In this document: positions 16,321 to 26,200 of the stretch, in pieces
How positions within the stretch are numbered: position 1 is the stretch's first letter
Layout: each line of letters opens with the position of its first letter
Assembly: GCA_014208095.1 (NCBI GenBank)
Contig: JACHMT010000001.1
Location: 1,364,001 to 1,428,000, forward strand
DNA length: 64,000 nucleotides
From: Actinospineispora eucalypti
Lineage (GTDB): Bacteria > Actinomycetota > Actinomycetes > Mycobacteriales > Pseudonocardiaceae
Direction: 5' to 3'
The notes under the pieces: generated by a model
Seen by the model: the letters and a program-made list of their open reading frames with translations, nothing else
Databases searched by the model: none
What the model was told of the DNA's origin: nothing
Program-made: the position numbers and the translations under genes

Positions 16321-16580
16321 CACCTGATTCAGTGCCTTCCGCACCCTGATTCAGTGCCTTCAGCAGGGTGATTCAGTCACTTCTGGCGCTTGGTTCAGTC
16401 ACTTCAGCAGTTGCTCCGCGCCAGAAGTGACTGAATCACCCGCCGGAAACGACCGAATCACCCGCCAGAAGTGACTGAACCAAGGTGCGGAAGGCACTGA
16501 ATCACGCGCCGGAAGGCACTGAATCAGGGTGCTGAAGGCACTGAATCAGGGTGCTGGAGGCACTGAATCAGGGTGCGGAA
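16321..16580. repeat. Palindromic array of ~22-bp repeats (array 1)
   Basis: About four units of the type CACCTGATTCAGTGCCTTC run left to right (16321-16410). After a short centre (TTGCTCCGCG) about eight units run in the opposite direction (16430-16580), for example GTGCTGAAGGCACTGAATCA. The variable part of the unit alternates between GTGCCTT and GTCACTT. The whole element can fold into a long stem. It fills the space between convergent malic enzyme and M20 peptidase genes and supplies the stop codon (16568-16570) of the latter. A sister array is at 59680-59898. Confidence 0.85.
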
Positions 16581-17761
16581 GGTGCTGGGGCGTGGAGGAA
16601 GTGGTGGGCGGCTTGGGCGTAGATGTGGGTGCAGCGGATCAGGTCGGTTAGTTCGACGTACTCGTCGGCCTGGTGGGCGATCCACTTTCCGCCGGGGCCG
16701 TAGACCACAGTGGGCATGCCGGCGTCCCGGGTGAGGATCGTGCCGTCGGTGGCGCCGGGGACGCCGCCGTAGCGGGGCGGTTCGCCGGTGACCCGTTCGT
16801 GCGCGCCGGCCAGCGCGACCACCAGGGGGTGGTCGTGTTCGATCTGCACGCAGGGGCGGTCGTCGATCACGGTGACCTCGGTGGTCACTCCGTCCGGTGC
16901 GCCGGCTTCCTCGGCCAGGGCTCGTACCGAGGCGACCAGGTCGGCGTGCGCCAGACCGGGGATGGTGCGCGCGTCGACGCACACGCGGGCCCGCGCGGGG
17001 ATGACGTTGATCTGGTCGGTGGAGCCGGCTTGGGCGACCGTGGGGGTGAGGTAGACCTCGCCGAGGTGTGGATGCGCGGGATGCGAGGCCTGCAGCTTCC
17101 GCTCCAGTGAGGTCAGCGCGACCAGCAGCCGGCCGGCCGAGGACACCGGGTTGCGGCCGTGCCGGGGCATCGCGCCGTGGGCCATCGCACCGAGCAGATC
17201 GACCTGGATCCGCACCGCGCCCTTCGCGGTGGTGCAGATCTCGCCCTCCTCCGGCTCGCAGATGATCGCGCCGTCGATCTCGGCGGCCAGCGGGGTGGCC
17301 GCGAAGTGCTTGGCGCCGAGCATCATGCCTTCCTCGTCGACCAGCGCGCAGACCACGATCCGGCCGGGGAACGGCCCGGACAGCTGCATCGCCCGCGCGG
17401 CGTGCAGCATCGCGGCCACGCCGGACTTCATGTCCGCCGAGCCCCGGCCATAGAGCCGGCCGTCCCGGATCTCCCCGCCGTACGGGTCGACCGTCCACCG
17501 GTCCCGGTCGCCCTCGGTGACCACGTCGGTGTGCCCCTCGAAGGCCAGCGTCCGGCCGGGCCCGCCGCCGCCGTCCAGCACGGCGACCACGTTCGGGCGG
17601 CCGGGGGCCACCTCGGTGACCTCCGGTTGCCAGCCGAAGCCGCGCATGGTCGCCGCGACCAGTTCGGCGGCCGGCGCCTCGCCGGTCTCCTGCACGGTGC
17701 GCAGCCGGACCAGCTCCTGGGTCAGCTCGATGACGGCGTCATCGTCGATCTTGAAACTCAC
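16568..17761 (-). CDS. M20 family metallopeptidase (ArgE/DapE/carboxypeptidase type)
   Basis: A 397-residue dinuclear zinc hydrolase of the ArgE/DapE/CPG2 family. Metal and catalytic residues are visible in LAFEGHTDVV (His, Asp), GRGSADMKSGVAAML (Asp), LVDEEGMMLGAKH (Glu-Glu), and CEPEEGEI. The dimerisation domain contains GAMAHGAMPRHGRNPV and the last metal ligand region is YGPGGKWIAHQADEYVEL. GGGAGG stands 6 nt before the GTG start. The start overlaps the stop of the peptide ABC ATPase gene (GTGA), so it is the last gene of the importer operon. The likely role is cleavage of imported peptides or N-acyl amino acids. Its last codons and stop lie inside the repeat array. Confidence 0.88.
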   Translation of the reverse strand: MSFKIDDDAVIELTQELVRLRTVQETGEAPAAELVAATMRGFGWQPEVTEVAPGRPNVVAVLDGGGGPGRTLAFEGHTDVVTEGDRDRWTVDPYGGEIRDGRLYGRGSADMKSGVAAMLHAARAMQLSGPFPGRIVVCALVDEEGMMLGAKHFAATPLAAEIDGAIICEPEEGEICTTAKGAVRIQVDLLGAMAHGAMPRHGRNPVSSAGRLLVALTSLERKLQASHPAHPHLGEVYLTPTVAQAGSTDQINVIPARARVCVDARTIPGLAHADLVASVRALAEEAGAPDGVTTEVTVIDDRPCVQIEHDHPLVVALAGAHERVTGEPPRYGGVPGATDGTILTRDAGMPTVVYGPGGKWIAHQADEYVELTDLIRCTHIYAQAAHHFLHAPAPSAP

Positions 17762-18549
17762 GTTCCTCCCAAAGCCTTCCGCAGATCGGGCACGGCGGCG
17801 ACCAGCTCGCGGGTGTACGGGTGGGCCGGTTCGCCGGCCACCCGGGCGGCCGGGCCGACCTCCACCAGCTCGCCGCGCCGCATCACCCCGATGGTGTCGC
17901 AGCTGTGCCGGATCACCGAGAGGTCGTGCGAGACCATCACCAGGGTGAGCCCGTAGCCGGACACCAGGTCGTCGATCAGGTTCAGGATCTGCGCCCGCAC
18001 CGACACGTCCAGCGCGCTCACCGGCTCGTCGGCCACCAGCACCGACGGCCGGGTGGACAGCGCGCGGGCCAGCGAGATGCGCTGCCGTTGCCCGCCGGAG
18101 AACTGGTGCGGGTACCGCCCGCCGGCCTCGGGTTCCAGGCCGACGTCCTCCAGCAGTTCGGTCACCAGCAGCCGGCGCAGGTCACGCGGCGCCCGGGCGC
18201 CGACCAGCGGCTCGGCGATGATGTCGTGCACCCGCATCCGGGGGTCCAGGGACCCCATCGGGTCCTGGAAGACCACGCCGAGGCGTCCCCTCGGCAGCCC
18301 CCGGCGGCCGACCGGGCGGCCCTCGAAGGCGATGGTTCCCGAGGTCGGCCGGTCCAGCCCGGACAGCAGCCGGATCAGCGTGGACTTCCCCGAACCGGAC
18401 TCGCCGACCAGCCCGAACCGCTGCCCGGCGGCGATTTCCAGGGAAACCCCGCGCAGCGCGTCCACGGTGGGCGCCGGCTCGAACAACGACGCGCGCGGGC
18501 GGCGGTAGACCCGGTGCAGGTCGCGCACGGCGATCAGCGGCTCATCCAT
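17758..18549 (-). CDS. Peptide ABC transporter ATP-binding protein (OppF/DppF type)
   Basis: Second ATPase of the peptide importer, 263 residues. Walker [10 protein letters not shown] at about 52-60, signature FSGGQRQRISLARAL, Walker B VLVADEPVSALD and the switch His in VMVSHDLSV are all present. The N-terminal segment HRVYRRPRASLFEPAPTVDAL is the long beta-hairpin region typical of OppF. It overlaps the OppD-like gene by 8 bp and the M20 peptidase by 4 bp. It lacks the C-terminal Cys-rich Fe-S motif that its partner carries. Confidence 0.93.
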   Translation of the reverse strand: MDEPLIAVRDLHRVYRRPRASLFEPAPTVDALRGVSLEIAAGQRFGLVGESGSGKSTLIRLLSGLDRPTSGTIAFEGRPVGRRGLPRGRLGVVFQDPMGSLDPRMRVHDIIAEPLVGARAPRDLRRLLVTELLEDVGLEPEAGGRYPHQFSGGQRQRISLARALSTRPSVLVADEPVSALDVSVRAQILNLIDDLVSGYGLTLVMVSHDLSVIRHSCDTIGVMRRGELVEVGPAARVAGEPAHPYTRELVAAVPDLRKALGGT

Positions 18550-19495
18550 GCGAACCCACCGGGTGCCAGCAGGCGTAACCGCCGCCGTCCAGCCGTTCCC
18601 GCCACTCCGGCAGCACCGCGCACCGCGGGCTGGCCTTCGGGCAGCGGTTGCGGAACACGCAGCCGTCGGGGAACCGGCCGGCCGGCGGCACGGTGCCGGG
18701 GATGGTACGCAGCCGGCCCTCCGGGGTGCGCGCGGTCAGGTCGGAGGTCTCCAGCAGCCCCCGCGTGTAGGGGTGGCGGGGCCGGGTGAGCACTCCCCGG
18801 GACGGCCCGGACTCCACGATCCGCCCGCCGTACATCACCAGCACCCGGGCGCACACCCCGGCCACCACCGCGAGGTCGTGGGTCACCAGCAGGACCGCAG
18901 CATCGGCCGCGCGCAGAAGCTCCAGCATCTGGGCCTGCACGGTGACGTCCAGCGCGGTGGTGGGCTCGTCGGCCAGCAGCACCGACGGCCGGTTGGCCAG
19001 CGCGATGGCCAGCATCACCCGTTGCCGCTGGCCGCCGGAGAGCTGGTGCGGGTAGGCCCGGACCAGCCGCTCCGGCTCGGGCAGCTGGACCTTGGTGAAC
19101 AGCTCGACGGCGGCCGACCGGGCCGCGCGCCGGTCCGGCCGGGTGCCGTGCAGCAGCATCACCTCGGCCACCTGCTCGCCCACCCGCATCACCGGGTTCA
19201 GCGCGGTCATCGGCTCCTGGAAGACCATCGTCGCCGTCTTGCCCCGCACGGCGGCCATGGCCCGTTCCGACGCGCCGACCAGGTCGTGGTCCACCCCGGC
19301 CAGCCGCACCGACCCGGTGGCTCGCACCCCGTCGGGGAGCAGCCCGAGCAGCGCGGCGGCGGTGAGCGACTTGCCCGACCCGGACTCGCCGATCAGCCCC
19401 ACCCGCTCGCCCTCGGCCAGCTCGAACGACACGTCCTTCACCAGGGGGGTGGTGTCGGTACCCACCGACAGCCCGCGCACTTCCAGGAGACTCAT
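18542..19495 (-). CDS. Peptide ABC transporter ATP-binding protein (OppD/DppD type)
   Basis: First ATPase of the importer, 317 residues. Walker [10 protein letters not shown], signature [15 protein letters not shown], Walker [13 protein letters not shown] and [10 protein letters not shown] are intact. The C-terminal oligopeptide-type domain contains [14 protein letters not shown] followed by GGYACWHP, a four-Cys motif that binds an Fe-S cluster in related transporters. Start ATG overlaps the stop of the OppC-like gene (ATGA). Confidence 0.93.
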   Translation of the reverse strand: MSLLEVRGLSVGTDTTPLVKDVSFELAEGERVGLIGESGSGKSLTAAALLGLLPDGVRATGSVRLAGVDHDLVGASERAMAAVRGKTATMVFQEPMTALNPVMRVGEQVAEVMLLHGTRPDRRAARSAAVELFTKVQLPEPERLVRAYPHQLSGGQRQRVMLAIALANRPSVLLADEPTTALDVTVQAQMLELLRAADAAVLLVTHDLAVVAGVCARVLVMYGGRIVESGPSRGVLTRPRHPYTRGLLETSDLTARTPEGRLRTIPGTVPPAGRFPDGCVFRNRCPKASPRCAVLPEWRERLDGGGYACWHPVGSHG

Positions 19496-20298
19496 CGCGC
19501 ATCCGCCAACCGGGGGTCCAGCCGGTCGCGCAGCCCGTCGCCCAGCAGGTTGAAGCCGAGCACCGCGATGCCGATGGCCAGGCCGGGCCACAGGGCCAGC
19601 GCCGGATGGGCGTACAGCACCTGCTGCGACTCCTGCAGCATCCGCCCCCAGGTCGGCGTGGGCGGGCGGGTGCCGAAGCCGAGGAACGAAAGCGCCGCCT
19701 CGGCCAGCACCGCGATGGCGAACGACACCGAGGCCTGCACCAACAACAGGCCGCCGATGTTGGGCAGCACGTGCCGGCCGGCGATGGCCGGCGGGTGCCG
19801 GTTGGCGGCCCGGGCGGCGAGCACGTACTCGGTGCTCATCACCCGCAGCGTGCCGGCCCGGGCGATCCGGGCGAACGAGGGCACCGTGGCGATCCCGATG
19901 GCGATCATCGCGGTGAGCGTGCTCGCCCCGTAGACCGCGCCGAACATCACCGCCAGCAGCAGCGCCGGGAACGCCAGCAGCAGGTCGTTCACGCGCATCA
20001 GGATGCCGCCCAACCAGCCCGGCAGCATGCCGGCCAGGATGCCCAGCGGGGTGCCGAGCACCGCGGCGATGCCCACCGCGACCACCCCGACGAACAGCGT
20101 GGTGCGCGCGCCGACCAGCAGCTGGCTGGCCACGTCCCGGCCGAACACGTCGGTGCCCAGCCAGTGCGCCGCGCCCGGCCCGGTGAGCCGGGCGGTGGGA
20201 TCGACCAGCAGCGGGTCGTAGGGGGTCCACAGGAACGACAACACGGCGGCCGCCACCACCAGCCCCACCAGCACCGCCCCCACCCGCAAGTTCGTCAT
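19492..20298 (-). CDS. Peptide ABC transporter permease (OppC/DppC type)
   Basis: Inner-membrane permease of 268 residues with an N-terminal transmembrane segment (AVLVGLVVAAAVLSFLW), the OppC motif HWLGTDVFGRDVASQLLVGAR, and five further segments. The cytoplasmic coupling loop that contacts the ATPases is EYVLAARAANRHPPAIAGRHVLPN. ATGA overlaps join it to the permease before and the ATPase after it. Confidence 0.92.
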   Translation of the reverse strand: MTNLRVGAVLVGLVVAAAVLSFLWTPYDPLLVDPTARLTGPGAAHWLGTDVFGRDVASQLLVGARTTLFVGVVAVGIAAVLGTPLGILAGMLPGWLGGILMRVNDLLLAFPALLLAVMFGAVYGASTLTAMIAIGIATVPSFARIARAGTLRVMSTEYVLAARAANRHPPAIAGRHVLPNIGGLLLVQASVSFAIAVLAEAALSFLGFGTRPPTPTWGRMLQESQQVLYAHPALALWPGLAIGIAVLGFNLLGDGLRDRLDPRLADAR

Positions 20299-21239
20299 GG
20301 CGCCCGCAGCCGGGGATCCAGCAGCGTGTACGCCACGTCCACCAGGAAGTTCACCACCAGCACCGCCAGCACCAGCACGATCACCACGCCCTGCACCAGC
20401 AGCAGGTCCCGGTTGGCCACGCCGTCCAGCAGCAGGCTGCCCAGGCCCGGGATGACGAACACCCGCTCGATCACCACCGCGCCGATGAGCAGCGTGGCCA
20501 GCTGCAGGCCGAGCACGGTGACCACCGGGATGGCCGCGTTGCGCAGCCCGTGCCGGACCAGCGCGCGCACCGGGGTGAGGCCCTTGGCCCGGGCGGTCCG
20601 CAGGTAGTCCTCCCGCATCACGTCCAGCACGGCGGTGCGCACGTACCGGGTCAGCACCGCCGCCTGCACCAGGCCCAGCGAGAGCGCCGGCAGCACCAAC
20701 TGGCGGAGGAAGGCGACCGGGTCCTCGGCCGGCGGGGTCCAGCCACCCGAGGGGAACCAGCCCAGCCACACGGCGAACACGGTGACCAGCCCGATGCCGG
20801 CCAGGAAGCTGGGCACCGCCACGCCCAGCTGGCTCAGCCCGGAGATCAGGGTGCCGCCGGGTCGTCGATGCCAGAGCGCCGCGGCGATGCCCAGCGGCAC
20901 CGCCGCGCACACCGCGACCAGCATCCCGGCCGTCACCAGCCAGCCGGTGACCAGGAACCGGTCCAGGATCTGCGGGCCGATGTCGGTGTGCGTGATGTAG
21001 GAGCGGCCGAAGTCCCCGGTCAGCAGCCCGGTCGCCCAGTCCAGGTAGCGCACGTCCAGCGGCCGGTCCAGGCCGAACTCGGCGTGCAGCGCCGCCACCG
21101 CCTGGTCGGTCGCGTTCACCCCCAGCGCCACCCGGGCCGGGTCCCCGGGCAGCACGGTCATGAACCCGAACACGGCGAGGGTCGCGACCAGCAGGCTGGC
21201 CGCGAACAGCGCCGTCAGACCGAGCAGCTTGAGGACCAC
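20295..21239 (-). CDS. Peptide ABC transporter permease (OppB/DppB type)
   Basis: Inner-membrane permease of 314 residues with the OppB N-terminal pattern (hydrophobic segment, then LPGDPARVALG) and six transmembrane segments. The coupling loop is EDYLRTARAKGLTPVRALVRHGLRNAAIPV. The GTG start lies 7 nt after the stop of the binding-protein gene. With OppC it forms the translocation channel. Confidence 0.92.
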   Translation of the reverse strand: MVLKLLGLTALFAASLLVATLAVFGFMTVLPGDPARVALGVNATDQAVAALHAEFGLDRPLDVRYLDWATGLLTGDFGRSYITHTDIGPQILDRFLVTGWLVTAGMLVAVCAAVPLGIAAALWHRRPGGTLISGLSQLGVAVPSFLAGIGLVTVFAVWLGWFPSGGWTPPAEDPVAFLRQLVLPALSLGLVQAAVLTRYVRTAVLDVMREDYLRTARAKGLTPVRALVRHGLRNAAIPVVTVLGLQLATLLIGAVVIERVFVIPGLGSLLLDGVANRDLLLVQGVVIVLVLAVLVVNFLVDVAYTLLDPRLRAP

Positions 21240-21246
21240 GGCTCGC

Positions 21247-22764
21247 CTAAGGAGTCCGGGATAAGGCGGTCAGGTCCAGGGACTCGCCGATCCGGTTGTG
21301 GGGCAGCCCGGCCACGTCCTTGCGCGCGACGATCAGGTTGGGCAGCAGGAACAGCCAGTCGGCCGCCGCGTCCTCGGCGATCAGCCGGCCCACCCGGCGC
21401 AGCCCGGCCGACTGCTGGTCGGCCGGGCCGGTCTCCGACTCGGCGAGCAGTTTGCGCACCTCCGGGTTGTCGTAGCGCCAGTAGTAGTTCGGGTTGCCGA
21501 AGGTGCGGATGTCCCGGGGCTCCACGTGGGCCACGATCGACAGGTCGTAGTCGGCGTTCCGGAACACCTCTTCCAGCCAGCGCGCGGGGAACTCCAGCGG
21601 CTCGATCCGGGCGTCCACCCCCACCGCGCGCAGCTGCGACTGCACCACCTGCGCGGCCGCCACCGCGTAGGGCAGGTTGGCGATGCGCAGGCGCAGCGCG
21701 GGGTTGGGCTGGCCGGCCTGGGCGAGAAGTGCGCGCGCCGCCGCCGGGTCGAACGGGGTGACGTCGGGCAGCCGCTCGAACCAGGGGTCGGTGGGCGGCA
21801 CCATGGTGTCGATCAGTGCGCCCCGGCCGGCCCATGCGGTGTCCAGCACCGCCTTGTGGTCGATGGCCATGGCGATGGCTTTCCGGACGCGTACGTCGCT
21901 GGTCGGGTGGCCCGGGGCGTTGTTCATCGCCAGGGTCACCTCGCCGTTGGTGGTGCCCTCGATGATCTGGAACCGGTCGTCCCGCTGGAACTGGGCCAGC
22001 GACTCCGGCGCCTGCACCGTGCCGATCACGTCCAGCCCGCCGGTGAGCAGGGCGTTGGTCGCGGCGGTCGCGTCCTTGAAGTACCTCAGCGTGACGGTCC
22101 TGATCGCCGGTTTTGGACCCCAGTAGTCGTCGCGGGCGGTCAGGGTGAGCGCGTCGCCCCGGCGGAACTCGGCCACCCGGTACGGGCCGGTGCCCACCGG
22201 GCGGTTGGCCAGGTCGGCCACCCCGGTCCGGGAGAACATGGCGCCGATCCGGGTGGTCATCCGGAACAGCCAGCTGTTGCTCGGCTGGTTGAGCGTGACC
22301 CGCACCCGGTCCGGCGCCAGCACGTCCACCGCCTCGACGGCGCTCATGCCGTCCTTCAGGGAGATCGTCCAGGCCGGCGAGCGGACCCGGTCGATGCTGA
22401 ACTTCACGTCCTCGGCGGTGAACGGCGCTTTGTCGCTGAAGGTGACGCCTCGGCGCAGCGCGAACTCGTAGGTGCGGCCGTCCGGGCTGGTGGTCCAGGA
22501 CTCGGCCAGCGCGGGGACGACCTGCCCGGTGGCCTGGTCCAGCCGGACCAGGCCCTGGTACACGTTGTCCAGCAGCGCCTCCGGGATAGCGGCGCCGTCG
22601 GTGCGGGTGAAGTCCAGGTTGGCCGGTTCCGCGAACAGCCCGATGGTCATCGTGTCGCGGCCCGCCGGGGCGCGCGAGGTGGAACCCGCCGAGCAGCCGG
22701 TGATCACGATCAGTAGCGCACCGGCGGCCAGCGCGGTGACGGTCCGGGAAAACGATCGCCGCAT
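21247..22764 (-). CDS. Peptide ABC transporter substrate-binding lipoprotein (SBP family 5)
   Basis: Extracytoplasmic solute-binding lipoprotein, 505 residues. Signal peptide MRRSFSRTVTALAAGALLIVITGC ends in the lipobox ITGC with the lipid-modified Cys at ~24. Family 5 landmarks are ALLDNVYQGLVRLD, ALAESWTTSPDGRTYEFALRRGVTFSD and NRPVGTGPYRV. The ATG at 22764 is chosen over upstream starts because it gives the signal peptide and follows GGGGAAGA at 8 nt. It is the first gene of a six-gene minus-strand operon (binding protein, two permeases, two ATPases, M20 peptidase). Probable ligands are di- or oligopeptides. Confidence 0.93.
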   Translation of the reverse strand: MRRSFSRTVTALAAGALLIVITGCSAGSTSRAPAGRDTMTIGLFAEPANLDFTRTDGAAIPEALLDNVYQGLVRLDQATGQVVPALAESWTTSPDGRTYEFALRRGVTFSDKAPFTAEDVKFSIDRVRSPAWTISLKDGMSAVEAVDVLAPDRVRVTLNQPSNSWLFRMTTRIGAMFSRTGVADLANRPVGTGPYRVAEFRRGDALTLTARDDYWGPKPAIRTVTLRYFKDATAATNALLTGGLDVIGTVQAPESLAQFQRDDRFQIIEGTTNGEVTLAMNNAPGHPTSDVRVRKAIAMAIDHKAVLDTAWAGRGALIDTMVPPTDPWFERLPDVTPFDPAAARALLAQAGQPNPALRLRIANLPYAVAAAQVVQSQLRAVGVDARIEPLEFPARWLEEVFRNADYDLSIVAHVEPRDIRTFGNPNYYWRYDNPEVRKLLAESETGPADQQSAGLRRVGRLIAEDAAADWLFLLPNLIVARKDVAGLPHNRIGESLDLTALSRTP

Positions 22765-23238
22765 CTGCCGATCTTCCCCCGAGTACCGCGCGCTGTCATC
22801 CGCTCGCGGGTGACGGACCGTCAACATCACGTGCGCCTTCCGGGGGAGAAGATGGGGAATTACTCGTCCAGTGGTGCGAGTGGGACTGTCGGGGCGAAAT
22901 GGACGTGACGCCGGTGATGCCGCGGAAACTCGACCGGGCAACGGTGCGCCTGGTGAAGGGCCTTTCTCGGTCCTTTCGGCGTGTCGCACTTGCCGTGTCG
23001 TTACCCGGCCTCGACCGGCATGATTACGGAGGGTAGCCTCCTGGACCAGGCTCACCAGGGCAAATCTGAACGCCCTCACAGCAAGTAACACACCGTTACG
23101 GTGAACCCGTGCTTCCGGCTGATCGGCTTTCCCCTACATGAGTGAATGACCCGGATCGTCAGCAACAATTGCTCGTTGACCGTGGTGACAACAACACGCC
23201 GTGCTCAGGTGTGGGTATCAATCGTGAGGGGTAACCGA
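22765..23238. promoter_or_regulatory. 474-bp divergent regulatory region (peptide importer / PAS-GGDEF-EAL gene)
   Basis: No gene is seen. A perfect 13-bp palindrome CACCGTTACGGTG lies at 23091-23103 and overlaps a second inverted repeat GTAAC (23085-23089) / GTTAC (23095-23099). Both are operator-like and sit about 140 bp before the GGDEF-EAL start. A GGAGG-GTAG-CCTCC hairpin lies at 23028-23041. TTGACG on the minus strand (22819-22824) may be part of the importer promoter, but no good -10 follows. TTGACC at 23176-23181 may serve the plus-strand gene. Confidence 0.4.
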
Positions 23239-26200
23239 GTGGCTGACCTCGAACAGAGGCTCGATCCCCGGCGCGGGACCGAGTTGGACGATCGAGGCAG
23301 GGCCTTCGGACGGGGGGCAGTGGGAACCGTGACGGGTGCGCGTGTGGGGGCCGGGAAGTTCGCCATGCCGAGTCAGCTCACCGACTCCCGCCCCAACCCG
23401 GTGGCGGAGGTGCCGCCCGACTCGGACGAGGAACTGACCGGCTTCATCGCCCCGGTGACCGACTCCCCGGCGCGCCCCGCCAAGCCGGCCGCGAAGGCCG
23501 GCCCGGCCAAACCGGTCAAGCCGGCCGGACTGCTCGAGTCGCTGGCCCTGCCCACCGCCCCCACCCTGCTCTGCGACGGCGCCGACCGGGTGCTGCGGGT
23601 GAACGCCGCGCTCCTGCGCATGGCCGGCCGGGACCCGCGCCAGCCGACCGCCGACGACGGCCTCATCGGCCAGCCCCTGGGCAAGCTGCTGGCCGGGCCG
23701 GACACCGACGCCCGCCTGGTCCGCCCGGACGGCGCGCTGGCCCGGGTGCGCGTGGTGCGCTGGGCGCTGCCCGACCTGGGACCCGGCGCTCCGGGCACCG
23801 GTCCGCTGGCCGGCATCCGCGCGGTCATGCTGATCGACCTCACCGACGTGCCGCAGTCGGTCACCAACCGGGACGACACCTCCCGGCAGATCGCCGAGCT
23901 GCAGCGGCTGGCCCGGGTGGGCAGCTGGAGCTACGACCTGCGCACCGGCGCGCTGCACCGCACCCCCGCGCTGATCGAGCTGTACCGCGAGCTGAACATC
24001 GTCCCGGACGGCCGCCCCGGCGGCTCCATCGAGCTGGAGCAGGTGGCGCTGCTCTGCGCCACGCTGCGGGACGCGGCGCAGCGTGAGCAGCAGCCGGAGA
24101 ACCCCGACGAGCACCACATCGAGCACCGCACCGCGCCCAACGGCGGGCAGACCCTGTCCTGCCGGGCCAGCGTGGAGCGCAACGCCGAGGGCACGCCGAT
24201 CCGGCTGGTCGGCACCGTGCAGGACGTCAGCGAGCGGCGGCAGGCCGAGCAGCGCATCGGCCGGGCCACCCAGCGCTACCTGGACCTGGTCTCCATCGCC
24301 CCGGTCGGCGTCGCGGTGTTCAACCGCACCGGCCACCTGGTGGACGCGAACGGCTCGCTGTGCACGCTGCTCGGCGTCTCCGGGGAGCGGCTGCGCGGGG
24401 TGTCCGCGCGCGAGCTGTCCCTGGACCCGACCGGCACCGGCGAGCTGGCCTTCCTGCGCCAGGTCCCGCCCGGCGCCCGCTACGGCTACCGGGTGCCGCA
24501 GTACGCGGTGCGCCGCGCGGACGGCACCTCGGTCTGGTGCGAGCTGTCGGTCACCGTTTCCATCGGCGACGACGGCCGGCCGTTCTGGCTGGTCGTGTTC
24601 ACCGACATCTCCGCCCAGCGCCGCGCGGCCGACGTGCTGCGCCGGTCCGGCACCCATGACGACCTGACCCGGCTGCCCAACCGGTCCAGCGTGACCGCGA
24701 CGGTCGGCCGGCTGCTGGCCGGCCCGGACCGGCACAAGCTGGCCGTTCTCTGCTGCGACCTCGACGACTTCAAGCGGGTGAACACCGCCCTCGGGCACGC
24801 CGCCGGCGACCAGGTGCTGGTCACCCTGGCCACCCGGCTGCAGCGCGAGCTGCCGGTCGGCTGCTCGCCGGCCCGGATGTCCGGTGACGAGTTCGTGGTG
24901 GTCTGCGACGACGTCTCGGCGGTCGGCGGGGTGAACCGGCTGGGCGAGACCGTGGCGGCGCTGCTGCGCGGCCCGGTCGAGGTGGACGGCCAGTCCATGC
25001 GGGTGTCCGCCGCCATCGGCGTGGCCACCCCGCAGGACGGCGACGGCCGGGGCGGCGTGGGCAGCGCGGAGGATCTGCTGCGCCTGGCCGACGCGGCGAT
25101 GTACGACGCCAAGCGGCGCGGCGCCAACCAGCTCGGCTTCGTCACCGAGGACACCGCGACCAGCGCGCACCACCAGCTGCGCCTGGAGGACGAGCTGCGC
25201 GAGGCGATCGCGTGCGACCAGCTGGAGCTGCACTACCAGCCGGTGGTCGGGGCCGACGGCGCGATCCGCTCGGCCGAGGCGCTGGTCCGCTGGGTGCACC
25301 CGGAGCGCGGCATGCTCTACCCCGGCGAGTTCATCCCGGTGGCCGAGCGCGGCGGGCTGATGCACGAGCTGGACCAGTGGGTGCTGCGCACCGCCACCCG
25401 GGAGGCCGCCGCCTGGCCCGCGCACAACCGGCGCCCGGTGAGCGTGGCGCTGAACCTGGCCGGCCTGCTGCCCGGCGACGCCGACTTCCTGCCGGCGGTC
25501 CGCGCCGCGCTCGCGGAGAGCGGCCTGGCCGGTGACCGGCTGATCCTGGAGCTGGTGGAGACCAGCCTGGTCGCGCTGCCGCAGCGCACCCTGGCCGCGA
25601 TGAGCGAGCTCTCCGGGCTGGGCGTGCGGTTCGCCGTGGACGACTTCGGCACGGGCTACTCGTCGCTGTCCCGGATCAAGGAGCTGCCGGCGCAGATCGT
25701 CAAGGTGGACCGCACCTTCGTGCGCAACATCAGCTCCGACCCGGCCGACTTCGCGGTGGCCCGCGCGGTGGTGCAGATGGCCGCCGCCATGGGCCGCTAC
25801 TGCGTGGCCGAGGGTGTGGAGACGGCCGAGCAGTTCCACGCGCTGCGCGGCCTGGGCGTGGACGCCTACCAGGGCTGGCTGTTCGCCAAGGCGCAGGAGC
25901 CGACCGCGTTCCGGGAGATGCTGTCCGCCCCGCCGATGACCGTCCCGTCCGGTGAGCCCGCCTCGCCGCCCGACGGCCTGGCCACCCAGGCGCTGCGCAC
26001 CGACGCCGCCCGCGCCAAGATGCGCCGCGCCGAAGCGGCCCGTAAGGCGGGGGAAGCCAAGGGCGGGAGTGCGAAGGACGAGGCCAAGGGGGCCGAGCCC
26101 TCGCGGGCGGACGCCGCCCCGACGACGGCGGTTCGCGGGGACGCCGCTCCGGCGACGCCGGGTCGCGCGGAGAGTGCCGCCGCTCGGGTGGATGCCGCCC

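Noticed and set aside
16321..16580. CRISPR array
   Set aside because: Repeat units abut without unique ~30-bp spacers, occur in both orientations within the array, and no cas gene is in the window.
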